DNA of 64,000 nt. It comes from Pleurodeles waltl (lineage: Eukaryota > Chordata > Amphibia > Caudata > Salamandridae). The notes under the pieces were generated by a model that was not told the origin of the DNA, searched no databases, and was given only the letters and a program-made list of their open reading frames with translations. Positions 9,598 through 19,559 of this stretch are shown here, one piece after another; within the stretch, counting starts at the first letter, position 1; the number at the start of each line of letters is the position of its first letter. A program made the translations under genes and the position numbers. The stretch lies in assembly GCF_031143425.1 (NCBI RefSeq), contig NC_090445.1, positions 821,474,817 to 821,538,816 of the forward strand, written 5' to 3'.

Positions 9598-12373
9598 TAT
9601 GAAATATTAAAAATACTTTAAGGCTCCTGGTGAAATATGAGTTCTCAAAACACTCTGCAGAGCTTTGCCATTGCCAGGCCACTAGGATTATGCAGCAACA
9701 GAGGACTACGGAATCTGGCAGAAAGCTAAATACGAAGCACATTCTGTGGTAATAATATTATGATCCATTTGAGGAACAGATATTTATTGTTGAAATCTGC
9801 AATCTTTCTCTTCTAAAGGCAGAATGCGCTTTTTCACAATTCAAAGAGTTTATTTTCTCTGAAAATTCATATTTTAAAATAGTTGGGATCTTTTTACTGC
9901 AGGCAACGAAACACTATATCCAGTATTTCACTTACTATTGTCTATAAACAGTTCTGTGTCGGAAAGAATACCTTCTTCAAGCTGACTACCCCATTATAAC
10001 CATGTAATGCAAAAATTAATACAGAAGTGTAACAATGTCCTATATTGCCATACAAAACACTTTACCTTTCACCTTCTGGTAGCTGGAAGCCCGTTTTAGG
10101 CCATATTACAGGGTTACATATAGTGCAGTGCTTCTTAACCCATGGCCTGTTTTCGTATGTCGAGTAACAGGTAGTGCTAGTTTGCATTTGACTAGTATAT
10201 GCAGATATTGCCTCTTCACGTATTTCCAATAACTGGCATTGCCAATTTCCACATGTTCACAGGTGAGCTGGCCTCCGTGGCCTGCAGCACGGCTATTTCA
10301 TTCAACGTAGTTCTGCTCTAATGAAGGTGTGGGACAGCCTGCCTCCTCGTGTACTCTATGCTCAGTTCACGGGCAACACTGGCCTGACACCAATCCACAA
10401 AAGGCTTTTGACTAGCCTAGAGTCTGCTATCATATAGCTATGTTGGATTTTGATACTTGACTGTAGATAAAACAGAACAGAAGTGCTGGGTAGTAATCGG
10501 AAAAAGCACCTTTGCAGTGATATACTCGGAAACAGACAACTGGCTTCAAGTGAGTCATGCACAATGCTTGCATTTCTGGTTAGCCATAGTCTGGGAGACC
10601 CCAACCACCTTTGAAGGACCTTCCAAATGGTGCCTCTTTCATCATTCACCAACCCAACTAGCAGCGGACTTAAGCACACTCTCCCGTCTTGAGTTGCCCA
10701 GCAGACTGCACGCTTAACTTCGGTTAAACCACCGAAGATCTAAACAAAGTACCCAGTTTCAGCCCCCTGCAAAAGGCCTTTGTATCCATTGTTGTGAGTC
10801 CAGCACCACAGTTCTGTTTTTGACGCATCATAATATTTACAGTAAACGTATGTGGCTCTCGTCCAAAGCCTCTATGAATATTACTCAAGAAAGCAGTTCT
10901 CCTTCCTGCCTTAACCTGTTTAGTCTTCAAATACAGAAGTAAATATGCACTTACAAGGCCAGAATGGCCAGGTGGCATACTGGGCATTTTCTTGAGAGGC
11001 TGCTGACAAGCTGGTTTGGGTTCCCTCTAGTGTTGCTGGAGAGCAGGAACAACAAGCATTTGCAATTCAGTGGGTGATGCGTTTGCTCGAGTTACAGCTA
11101 ATTGCATTGAAAATTACGAACTTTTTGCCACACAAACTGAAAATAAAAAGTAAAACAGTTGACATAAGCAAGCCAATTCAACACACCGCCGTGAGCGTGA
11201 AAGAGAGACACAAAAGGAAAAAGAAGTTCGCTTGCAGTCAAAGTTATCGGCAAAAGTGCATTTGTCCATGCAACAGGGTGGATGACCAAGGCGGTAACAA
11301 AACCGCTATCAGGAGGGACAAACGTAAAGTAGTTACCAATGAAAAGTAAGGAGTTTTTAAAGGCAAGCCCACAAACGAGTGATAGTGATGGGTGGGGCGT
11401 GGTTAAAAGCCCAGATACATACCAACAAATCGGAAAAAGCAGAGCTTGCATGGTGCTATGCTCAACCTAAACAAAAGGGGCTGTTGGCAGGCTTCTGAAA
11501 AATAAACGATCAGCTCCTCCTTTCCTTTAACCCTGATCAGCACATTGTACACATTGGCAACACCCCTTGTTTTTCACTTCTGTCTCCTTTTTGTGTCAAA
11601 CTACATTTAGGAGAAGCAGTTTCTATAAGACTGAACACAATGAAGCTGGCCATGTGGCAAACAGGGCTATATATGAGGGACAGCATCCTAGTGATGCTCA
11701 CCTGCTAGGATGGTAACTTAGCACGTGGGTCCACCAGAGGTGGAGTGGGATTCCCATTCATCTATTTTATGGTCCTGGGCATCAGCAGGTGAAGAGTTAG
11801 GCCAATGGGCCTTATAGAGGTCATCTGGCAAGGCCGGGCCTCTTGGGCAATCAGCGTTAATCAATAAAATTGCAATATATTTTATCCACAGAGTGTCCCT
11901 GCCATTTATTATGTCGCATGCATTGTATTATTGTAATTTTCAAGGGTCCTCACCTCCTCAACGGGCCAATGATAGCAATGCTATGTTCGGGGCTGGAGGG
12001 AAGGGCGGAGGCTGATTTCCTGCCCATTGTCAAGTCATGAAGGGGAAGATGAAGAGAAGTAACCAAAAGAAGAGAAGAAGAAAATGAAGGAAAATGTGTA
12101 GTAGGAAAGTGGTCAATCAGACCAAATAAACAAATGGAACTTGAGCTTCCTCTTCTTGGGCCTACATACAACAAAGTGAAGTTATTTAGAAACTAGACAA
12201 GTGTGTATATCAGTGAAGCTTTACATACCATTGGTACATGGAAACGTATGGCAGTGCTGTTTGTATACTGAGAGATGCAATGGTGATTTAAATGTGGGGG
12301 ACATGGATAATTCTACTGTCTCATACTTGAGCCTGTAATATTAGTAACCTGATGTTAATAAGTAATCTGCACC
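9592..12373. other. No recognisable gene
   Basis: Apart from a possible hAT-type end (CAGTGCTTCTTAACCC at 10127-10142) with no visible partner, I see no supported feature. The purine-rich stretch 12040-12110 is low complexity. Open frames are short and unrecognisable. Confidence 0.35.
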
Positions 12374-12381
12374 TGTCCATG

Positions 12382-12723
12382 CAGTGTTTAATTTGTAAAT
12401 AAAAAGGTGCCAGTGCCCAAAGCTTTCCTCTTGAACACGCGGCTGCTGCAATTAAATGTGCGAACACGGAATACGGAGGCAGCGTAAACCTGAAGCATCT
12501 CAGGCCTTTTTTAATCAATTTACAGCTGCTTTCTGCCCCTTCAGGTTACTCTGGCAACTTTCTGCTTTCTCCCTTTGTGACGCTTTTTGTTTTTTCTCTT
12601 CCTTCGTTTTTCCCATGTGTCTTTTGCTCGCAGAAAATGCTTGAGGCATAAAAATAAGCACCGGCCCTCAAAAATAAGTGCTGGTGCTCCGCACCAGAAA
12701 CAACAAGCACAAATTAAGCACTG
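12382..12723 (-). mobile_element. hAT-type MITE, family CAGTGCTTAATTTG (copy 1)
   Basis: A 342-bp non-coding element with ends CAGTGTTTAATTTG and AAATTAAGCACTG. It is flanked by an identical 8-bp target duplication, TGTCCATG, at 12374-12381 and 12724-12731. Terminal CAGTG and 8-bp duplications are hallmarks of the hAT superfamily. It is reversed relative to the copies at 34135 and 41730. No transposase, so it must have been moved by an element elsewhere. The perfect duplication points to a fairly recent insertion. Confidence 0.88.
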
Positions 12724-12731
12724 TGTCCATG

Positions 12732-14458
12732 CATCGTAAGCAACTAACATGATATCTTGAGCAACACTCACCACTCCCCGTGCTGTGAACTGATCCCTTG
12801 CATTGGAATCAATCCTGGTCTGTTTGGCATCCATGACCACCTCTTGCAGGCTGGAACATTGAGTGCAAGTCTGTCATATTTGAACTGCACTCTTGGCAGG
12901 CAGACAGAATGGGCACTTTATTAGAATAACTGTAGAATATTTTAGCAGGACCCTTAAATATAATTGTTAGCCCGATAGGCTATTTGAGCAATGCTTCTGT
13001 TTATTTTGGACATTTCTTGGCACATGATGGCAACACCCTTGACACATTATGTCAAATTGTCTACTTATATTTTGTTTCATCCCGCAGTAATTTTAATGGG
13101 CAATTAGAGGGCATACACCCAAAGATGGGAGTTATTGGACCTGTATTCAAACTGGGGTTACTTCTACTAGCATAGGTTTTCCTTTTCAATTTTTCGAGTG
13201 AGCAAGAATGTCCACGATAGGTGCCTCTTCTGTCAGACCAACATACTGACTTGCTCTCACAGGCTCACTTATGACTTGCTTCCAAGGAGGAAGGGTGTTA
13301 CTGGGTATTTGGGCAGGATGGAAGATATCCTTAGTTCCCCTTTAGAACTGACTGTAAGGCCAAAAGCATTTTAGCCATTACATTTTAAAAGTGTTGTAAC
13401 ATTCATTGTTGGCCTCAAATGTTTCAAAAATATTTTTGTCCAAGGACCAGACCTCAGAATTACGATAGAGGATTTGGACCTACTTATTCTACTTGTTCAG
13501 TGCGGTGAGGGGCTTGTATAATTATTCTTACAGGGCTGCTTATGGTTCCCTGTGCAGCCCGCCAAGTTATGATAGTCATAAGCTTTTAGGAAGATTTGTT
13601 ATATTGACATTGTTTACAGTGATTTAGACCGAGTATTGTTCAGATATGCTTCAGAGTGCCCCAGGAGGATTGTTGTGCACATGATATGTTTTTGAGTGTT
13701 TTAAACATGGCAAGATACAGTTTACTTTGTGGCTACAAATTTGAAAAGTAAAATACTGAAATATGAAATAGTCCATAGTTAAAATGTTGAATCAAAATTT
13801 TCAAAAAGATGGTCTTAGTTCTGATATTGAAATTATTTCAAAATGAAATGATAAACATTTCACATTTACTTTTATCCTAATGGCACCTTCCCTATCCCTG
13901 TACTGTCCTTCTCTCAGCATCCACAGTTCTTGTTATCCTGTCCTTAAGATGCTTGGTCCTGGTTCCCTCACTCTGACTCATAAATGCCCGCAGTTTCATG
14001 TGGTCAGCCTCAAAAGCTGCCCCCCTTACTCAGCTGAACAGTGTGTTGTTTCAGTAGGATACTGTTCTTCTTTTTTTCCTTCTGGCGCATTCCTGCTGAT
14101 CCAGTGTGCCCAAGTCATCCACCATAGAGCACAGGTACCAAAAATGGGTACCCAAATACATTCCTTCAGACTTTCAGACCTGACATTCTGGATCCTAATT
14201 TTTGCTAATTTGCAGATGGATAGCACTAATAGGCTCAGGCATAATTACAGGGACTTCAGATAAGCAGTAGGGAATCATTATGATTTAAAACATCACAGTG
14301 ATAAACAAAACAGAGCTTTTATGCCACTGACCAGGTTGCGTGAAAAGAAAGAGGAGAAGACCGGACACACCAATTAAGTCACTTTAAATCAAGATATGTA
14401 ATCAAAACTGGCACCCTCTTCCCCTTTAGTTCAAACACAGATGAGGAGCTCTTCTACC
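12732..14458. other. No recognisable gene
   Basis: AT-rich sequence. The longest open frame (13880-14263) has ordinary composition, no domain I recognise and no splice context. Nothing else supported. Confidence 0.4.
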
Positions 14459-14466
14459 ACTTAGAC

Positions 14467-14763
14467 CAGTGGTCTTCAAACTTTTTAATGCTGCGCACCC
14501 CCAGTTGAAAAATAAAAATCATTGGGCCCCCCTCAGAATTTTTCACAATTATTTTAGAAAGATGGCAATGTTTAAATAGGTCTAAGCCTATTTAAACATT
14601 GCAGTTAAGTACTGTTACCCTTTTAAAACTGCAATAACATGCTTCTGCTTAAAACAAAGGCATGTTATCTGTATAATATTTATTTTGGCCAGAGTTTGGC
14701 GCCCCCCCTGGGATCACTAGAGGCCCCCCAAGGGGGGCCCGCCCCCCAGTTTGAAGACCTCTG
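14467..14763. mobile_element. hAT-type MITE, family CAGTGGTCTTCAAACT
   Basis: A 297-bp element with inverted ends CAGTGGTCTTCAAACT and AGTTTGAAGACCTCTG, flanked by a perfect 8-bp duplication ACTTAGAC at 14459-14466 and 14764-14771. Inside, 14565-14602 is a perfect hairpin with arms GCAATGTTTAAATAGG and CCTATTTAAACATTGC around a short loop. The right end has C/G runs. No coding capacity. It belongs to a different hAT family from the CAGTGCTTAATTTG copies. Confidence 0.9.
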
Positions 14764-15116
14764 ACTTAGACTGAGATGACATCAAATTCTGCCTTACAAC
14801 TAATGTTCTAACATCTAAAACTATTGCCATCCTGCATCAACTTTAGTTACAGCATGATTGTTGATACTGAATTACTGAATCTGGTCTTCATAGCTACTAA
14901 TATATTTATTTGAATTAAGTAGTTATACATATAGTTGTCATTTGGTGACTGAAACCCAACAATGGGTTTGGCAAATTCACAATACTGACTCATGCTTTTG
15001 AATAAGAAGCTAAAATGCTTGTACATTAGATAGCTTGATACAAACGAGTACCGACTAAAGAATTATAAAATGTTATTCCAAGGATTGAATGATACAAGCA
15101 GTCCGGTTCAGCAATG

Positions 15117-15120
<4 letters not shown>

Positions 15121-15167
<47 letters not shown>
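15121..15167. repeat. TA microsatellite
   Basis: A pure (TA)n run of 47 bp. It explains the Tyr/Ile frame on the minus strand. Confidence 0.95.
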
Positions 15168-15172
<5 letters not shown>

Positions 15173-15235
15173 AATAAGCATAATGACAGGGCCAGTACCC
15201 TCTGTGTAGACATGGTTCAGAGACACACTCCTTTT

Positions 15236-15420
15236 GGGAGGATTTTTTTGATTTGCCTATAACTTTTGACTTCCTGGATGGATTTGTAAATTTGTTCAGT
15301 AGTTTCTGAGATAGTAGCATTTAAAAAGCTGCCAAATGGACTTTAAGGAATTCAAACTTATATATATATTTGCAGTTTTAGGCTCAGGATTTGTGGATCC
15401 ATCCGCAGTTACCCACAAAT
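15236..15420. repeat. Old interspersed repeat fragment (R1-like)
   Basis: Words such as GGATGGATTTGTAAATTTGT and CAGTAGTTTCTGAGATAGTAG resemble the layout of the R1 copies, but divergence is high. Assignment to the family is tentative. Confidence 0.3.
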
Positions 15421-15487
15421 TCAAACATGAAAAAAATAAAGGAATCTGCCTTTTCTATTGTGGCTGCTATTTCAAGATGCTGCACAC

Positions 15488-15868
15488 AGTTATAGGGAAG
15501 TTATAGCTAGGTTCTGAATTTACTTGTACAAAACCATAGAAATTCATCAGTTAAAGTTAGAATTCTTTCAAGTAACTATAACTCGTCCCCAAAGGTAAGT
15601 ATAACTTTTGCCTTCACCATGCACAGCTAATTACTCCACATATTATGTCATTGATGAGATCTTTATGGCATCTTTGATATCACTGCAACTTTTGCAATAA
15701 CATTATTGATAAGAAAACTGTGCATGGCAAGAGTGCGAGTTATAGTTACCTTAGGACATGAGTTATAGTTACTTGAAAGAACTATAACTGCTGAATTTCT
15801 ATGGTTTTGTACAAGTAAATTCAGAACCTAACTATAACGTCCCTGTAACCTTTGGTTTTTTCAATGAA
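15488..15868. mobile_element. Long-inverted-repeat non-autonomous element, copy A
   Basis: The left arm (about 15500-15600) and right arm (about 15750-15850) are inverted copies over roughly 90-100 bp: AGGTTCTGAATTTACTTGTA and ACAAAACCATAGAAATTCA on the left reappear reverse-complemented on the right. The centre has TATTATGTCATTGATGAGAT-like words. The right side continues into TTTGGTTTTTTCAATGAA, the inverse of the ATTCACTGAAAAAA terminus of other copies. It abuts the TA run holding Tc1 copy 1. No coding capacity; superfamily not determined. Confidence 0.7.
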
Positions 15869-15876
15869 TATATATA

Positions 15877-15878
15877 TA
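15877..15878. other. TA target-site duplication, left of Tc1 copy 1
   Basis: The TA dinucleotide before the element, matching the TA at 17441-17442. Because the element lies inside a TA microsatellite, the duplication cannot be told from the background repeat; the boundary is fixed by the inverted repeats. Confidence 0.7.
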
Positions 15879-16096
15879 CAGGGAGTGCAGAATTATTAGG
15901 CAAATGAGTATTTTGACCACATCATCCTCTTTATGCATGTTGTCTTACTCCAAGCTGTATAGGCTCGAAAGCCTACTACCAATTAAGCATATTAGGTGAT
16001 GTGCATCTCTGTAATGAGAAGGGGTGTGGTCTAATGACATCAACACCCTATATCAGGTGTGCATAATTATTAGGCAACTTCCTTTCCTTTGGCAAA

Positions 16097-17113
16097 ATGG
16101 GTCAAAAGAAGGACTTGACAGGCTCAGAAAAGTCAAAAATAGTGAGATATCTTGCAGAGGGATGCAGCACTCTTAAAATTGCAAAGCTTCTGAAGCGTGA
16201 TCATCGAACAATCAAGCGTTTCATTCAAAATAGTCAACAGGGTCGCAAGAAGCGTGTGGAAAAACCAAGGCGCAAAATAACTGCCCATGAACTGAGAAAA
16301 GTCAAGCGTGCAGCTGCCACGATGCCACTTGCCACCAGTTTGGCCATATTTCAGAGCTGCAACATCACTGGAGTGCCCAAAAGCACAAGGTGTGCAATAC
16401 TCAGAGACATGGCCAAGGTAAGAAAGGCTGAAAGACGACCACCACTGAACAAGACACACAAGCTGAAACGTCAAGACTGGGCCAAGAAATATCTCAAGAC
16501 TGATTTTTATAAGGTTTTATGGACTGATGAAATGAGAGTGAGTCTTGATGGGCCAGGTGGATGGGCCCGTGGCTGGATTGGTAAAGGGCAGAGAGCTCCA
16601 GTCCGACTCAGACGCCAGCAAGGTGGAGGTGGAGTATTGGTTTGGGCTGGTATCATCAAAGATGAGCTTGTGGGGCCTTTTCGGGTTGAGGATGGAGTCA
16701 AGCTCAACTCCCAGTCCTACTGCCAGTTCCTGGAAGACACCTTCTTCAAGCAGTGGTACAGGAAGAAGTCTGCATCCTTCAAGAAAAACATGATTTTCAT
16801 GCAGGACAATGCTCCATCACACGCGTCCAAGTACTCCACAGCGTGGCTGGCAAGAAAGGGTATAAAAGAAGGAAATCTAATGACATGGCCTCCTTGTTCA
16901 CCTGATCTGAACCCCATTGAGAACCTTTGGTCCATCATCAAATGTGAGATTTACAAGGAGGGAAAACAGTACACCTCTCTGAACAGTGTCTGGGAGGCTG
17001 TGGTTGCTGCTGCACGCAATGTTGATGGTGAACAGATCAAAACACTGACAGAATCCATGGATGGCAGGCTTTTGAGTGTCCTTGCAAAGAAAGGTGGCTA
17101 TATTGGTCACTGA
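16097..17113 (+). CDS. Tc1-family transposase, DD37E type, full length
   Basis: A 338-residue intronless open frame; ATG in good context (AAAATGG) 17 bp after the inner repeat, stop TGA. The N-terminus carries a helix-turn-helix (about residues 8-45), a basic linker (51-60, where a GRPR-like hook and nuclear signal are expected) and a second helix-turn-helix region (about 61-115) for binding the inverted repeats. The catalytic domain shows WTDE (D144), MQDNAPSH (D237) and PDLNPIENLW (E275): 37 residues lie between D237 and E275, against 34 in classical Tc1, so the type is DD37E. Such enzymes cut the element out and insert it at TA in the nucleus. It differs from copy 2 at residues 86 (Q), 138 (Y), 154 (G) and 294 (S). 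No frameshift or stop, so it may be active; Y138 and G154 lie near the first catalytic Asp and could matter. Confidence 0.96.
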   Translation: MGQKKDLTGSEKSKIVRYLAEGCSTLKIAKLLKRDHRTIKRFIQNSQQGRKKRVEKPRRKITAHELRKVKRAAATMPLATSLAIFQSCNITGVPKSTRCAILRDMAKVRKAERRPPLNKTHKLKRQDWAKKYLKTDFYKVLWTDEMRVSLDGPGGWARGWIGKGQRAPVRLRRQQGGGGVLVWAGIIKDELVGPFRVEDGVKLNSQSYCQFLEDTFFKQWYRKKSASFKKNMIFMQDNAPSHASKYSTAWLARKGIKEGNLMTWPPCSPDLNPIENLWSIIKCEIYKEGKQYTSLNSVWEAVVAAARNVDGEQIKTLTESMDGRLLSVLAKKGGYIGH

Positions 17114-17191
17114 TTTGTTTTTGTTTTGTTTTTGAATGTCAGAAATGTATATTTGTGAATGTTGAGATGTTATATTGGTTTCACTGGTAAT

Positions 17192-17197
17192 AATTAA
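17192..17197 (+). promoter_or_regulatory. Broken poly(A) hexamer in Tc1 copy 1
   Basis: The stretch that reads AATAAA in copy 2 (30786-30791) reads AATTAA here through one A-to-T difference. If copy 2 shows the functional signal, transcripts of copy 1 may end less efficiently or elsewhere. Inference from comparing the two copies. Confidence 0.4.
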
Positions 17198-17440
17198 TAA
17201 TTGAAATGGGTATAAATTTTTTTTTGTTAAGTTGCCTAATAATTATGCACAGTAATAGTCACCTGCACACACAGATATCCCCCTAACATAGCTAAAACTA
17301 AAAACAAACTAAAATGTACTTCCAAAAATATTCAGCTTTGATATTAATGAGTTTTTTGGGTTCATTGAGAACATGGTTGTTGTTCAATAATACAATTAAT
17401 CCTCAAAAATACAACTTGCCTAATAATTCTGCACTCCCTG

Positions 17441-17462
17441 TATATATATATATATATATATA
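17441..17462. repeat. TA run right of Tc1 copy 1
   Basis: A pure (TA)n run of 22 bp. With 15869-15878 it forms the microsatellite into which the Tc1 element was inserted. Confidence 0.9.
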
Positions 17463-17829
17463 GGTTACAGGGATATTAGACTTGGGGTCAAATTTTACAT
17501 GCACAAAACCAAAGAAATTCAATAGTTATACTTATCTCCAGTAACTATAACTCGTGCCCTAAGGTAACTCACACCCCCGTCGTAGCCAGTTTTGTCATCG
17601 TTAATTTTATTCCAAATGTGGCAGTTATATTATGAATTATGTCATTACTGATGTAATATGTACGGTAAGTTGCAGTACATGATGAGTGTGAGCTGTAGTT
17701 ACCTTAGGGCACAAGGGATAGTTTCTTGAGTTAAGTATAACTATAGCTGTTAAATTTATATGGTTTTGTGCATGTAAAATTTGAACCGAATTATAAAAGT
17801 CCCAAAACCTTTGTTTTTTTTCAGTGAAT
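17463..17829. mobile_element. Long-inverted-repeat non-autonomous element, copy B
   Basis: It begins GGTTACAGGGATATTAG next to the TA run and ends with the inverse, CCCAAAACC at 17801-17809, followed by TTTGTTTTTTTTCAGTGAAT. The arms (about 100 bp) contain ATGCACAAAACC and AACTATAACTCGTGCCCTAAG on the left and their inverses on the right. Same family as copy A; diverged from it, so older than the Tc1 insertion. Non-coding. Confidence 0.7.
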
Positions 17830-17879
17830 TTCTAGTTTTTGTTTTAATGTTAAGCAATACTTAATTACCTTACTTTAAC

Positions 17880-18529
17880 CAACCAACCCCCCCCACCCAC
17901 ACCCCTTTGTTGGCACCCAGCCTTTGGTCATGCGTGGCAGTGGTTGACCGAAGGGCCTACCCAGCAGCCAACTCCCCGGAGGCATCCAACCCCATACCAC
18001 GCACAGACTTTGGCCATGGGCAGACAACCCTTTCCCCATAAGCACCCAACCCTGCTCTATGTATGCCTTTAGTCAAGCTCTGCAGGGGTTGGCAGAAGGG
18101 CTGCGTGGCCCCTTCCCCTGGCCGATTTTGGCCCTGGGGACCCCATCCCCTGGGGCCCAGCCACTTGTTGCTGGGTGCCCTGACCCTGCGCAGTGCACCA
18201 TGTGTGCTTTGTTGGGGACCATGGGGGAACCTCAATGGCCCCACAGTCCCTGCCAACGCTCCTCCTTCTGGGGGAGCTGGTATTGCTCCCGCATGCAGAA
18301 AGGTGCAAAAATGCGCGTTTGGAGCAATTCTTTAATCTGTTTTCAATCTGCTCCCAGTGAGCAGGAGCAATTTTCCTTCCCCGGCCACTGGGAGAGGACT
18401 TACTGTTTGCTCTTGCTTGGTGGTAGCTGTCAAACCTCCCGCCAAGCAACAGCAAACAGCTGTGTCCTGGGGTTGGGCTCCTTGGGACCTAGAGAGCCGG
18501 TCATGGGGGGTTGCCATTCCCAGGGCCAT
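17880..18529. repeat. GC-rich degenerate tandem region
   Basis: A C/G-rich block with recurring CACCCARCC, TTTGGCCATGGGC and GGCAGAAGGGC words, roughly 60-110 bp apart, continuing into the clearer tandem array at 18530. It explains several overlapping Pro/Gly-rich frames on both strands, which are not genes. Confidence 0.5.
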
Positions 18530-19230
18530 TAATGGCTCCAGGAGGGAGGACCACATGACCCCCCCCCCCTCCCTTGTTATTGTAGGGCCTGCCTCAGGGT
18601 GGTGGTGGTCCCTGGGGTTGAAAACTGCCCCGGGGGGGTGGGGCCATGCGCAGCCCTCCTCCCCATTCTAAATATGGCCAAGCCCCAGGAAGGTGGTGCT
18701 CCCTGGTGCTTTAAATCAGTGTTGTCCAACCTTTTTATTGCCGCGGACCGGTAAATGTTTGATCATTTTTCCGTGGCCCGCTTGTCCCATTGTGTGACAA
18801 GCGGGCCACGGAAAAATTATCAAACATTTACCGCCCGCCACAGTGGGGCGGCCCGGTGCCGATTGATCCACGGACCGGCACCGGTCCGCGGCCCGGGGGT
18901 TGGGGAACACTGCTTTAAATGACCCAGAAGGTGGGCAGCGCACCCCCCCCCACCCATTTTGCGTACTCAAATTGGCCTGGGGGGGTGGTGGTCCCTGGGA
19001 CCCTAATGGGCACAAGAGGGGGGACTGTGCAGCCCCTCTGTTCTACATTGGCCGAGCCCTCAGGTGGTGGTGGTCCCCAGGACCATAAACGGCGTTGGGA
19101 GGGAGGCTGCATGGCCCCCCTCCACCTCAGTTTTATTTGGCCTGTCCAGGGAGGCAGCAGTCCCCAGGGCTGAGATCAACCATTGGGAGGGTGGCTACGT
19201 GGGCCCCTGCCCACATAAATAGAATGTTCT
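18530..19230. repeat. GC-rich tandem array, unit about 100 bp, split by a MITE
   Basis: About five degenerate units, each with GGTGGTGGTCCCTGGG, a TTAAATGGC-like word, a G/C-homopolymer patch and an ATTTTAWWTGGCC word, at about 18590, 18690, 18980, 19065 and 19150. The second unit is interrupted at 18717-18912 by a hAT-type MITE, so the array is older than that insertion. Confidence 0.65.
18717..18912. mobile_element. hAT-type MITE with nested hairpins (196 bp)
   Basis: Ends CAGTGTTGTCCAACC and GGTTGGGGAACACTG are imperfect inverted repeats extending into CCGCGGACCGG / CCGGTCCGCGG. A perfect 8-bp duplication CTTTAAAT flanks it (18709-18716 and 18913-18920). Inside, GTAAATGTTTGAT...CCGTGGCCCGCTTGTC folds almost perfectly against its inverse at about 18798-18832, and a second hairpin (CCGGTGCCG / CGGCACCGG) lies at 18855-18885. 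Non-coding. A third, distinct hAT family in this window. Confidence 0.92.
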
Positions 19231-19559
19231 TTCCCTCAGGACCTGGCCCTCCCGAGAGCCAACTTTTAAACAAGCATTGAAAACCACACTTGTTTTTTTT
19301 TTGGGTTTTTGTTTTTCATGGGATTCGTGCACCCTTTGCAATTTTTACAGCAACATTTTTTAAAGGAGTGCTTTTTGGCCCTGGAAGTGTCTGTGGAGGT
19401 CCTCACCACCAGGCCTAGGGGGCAGGGTATCACTACCCTGCCCCTTCTCTTTTTTTTTACTTTTGTTTTGGGACTCTGTTGAGTCCCAGTCCCAAAATGG
19501 CTGCCAACATTTCCTGGTTGAAGTGTTAGCAGCTAAACCGATAGCCCAGTGGAACTGTT

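Larger units (their letters stand above)
15879..17440 (+). mobile_element. Tc1-like DNA transposon, copy 1, intact (1562 bp)
   Basis: A complete element. The outer inverted repeat CAGGGAGTGCAGAATTATTA begins at 15879 and is mirrored at 17416-17440. A second, inner inverted repeat with core GTGCATAATTATTAGGCAAC lies at 16059-16080 and 17229-17250, giving the nested IR/DR-like arrangement known from some Tc1-like elements such as Sleeping Beauty. One intronless transposase gene (16097-17113) fills the middle. The element has the same length as copy 2 at 29473-31034, and I count about 15 substitutions between them (about 1%). It sits in a TA run between two long-inverted-repeat elements. Confidence 0.97.

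Noticed and set aside
9264..9602. Arg-Glu-rich 112-residue frame
   Set aside because: The C-terminal part is simply the GA microsatellite; the N-terminal part has no recognisable content.
10127..10142. Third-party hAT element starting CAGTGCTTCTTAACCC
   Set aside because: No matching inverted end or 8-bp duplication found downstream.
16133..16474. Minus-strand frame inside the Tc1 element (also 29727-30068)
   Set aside because: Antisense shadow of the transposase gene; no independent support.
18059..18532. 157-residue frame in GC-rich repeat
   Set aside because: Lies in a GC-rich degenerate tandem region with open frames on both strands; composition explains it.
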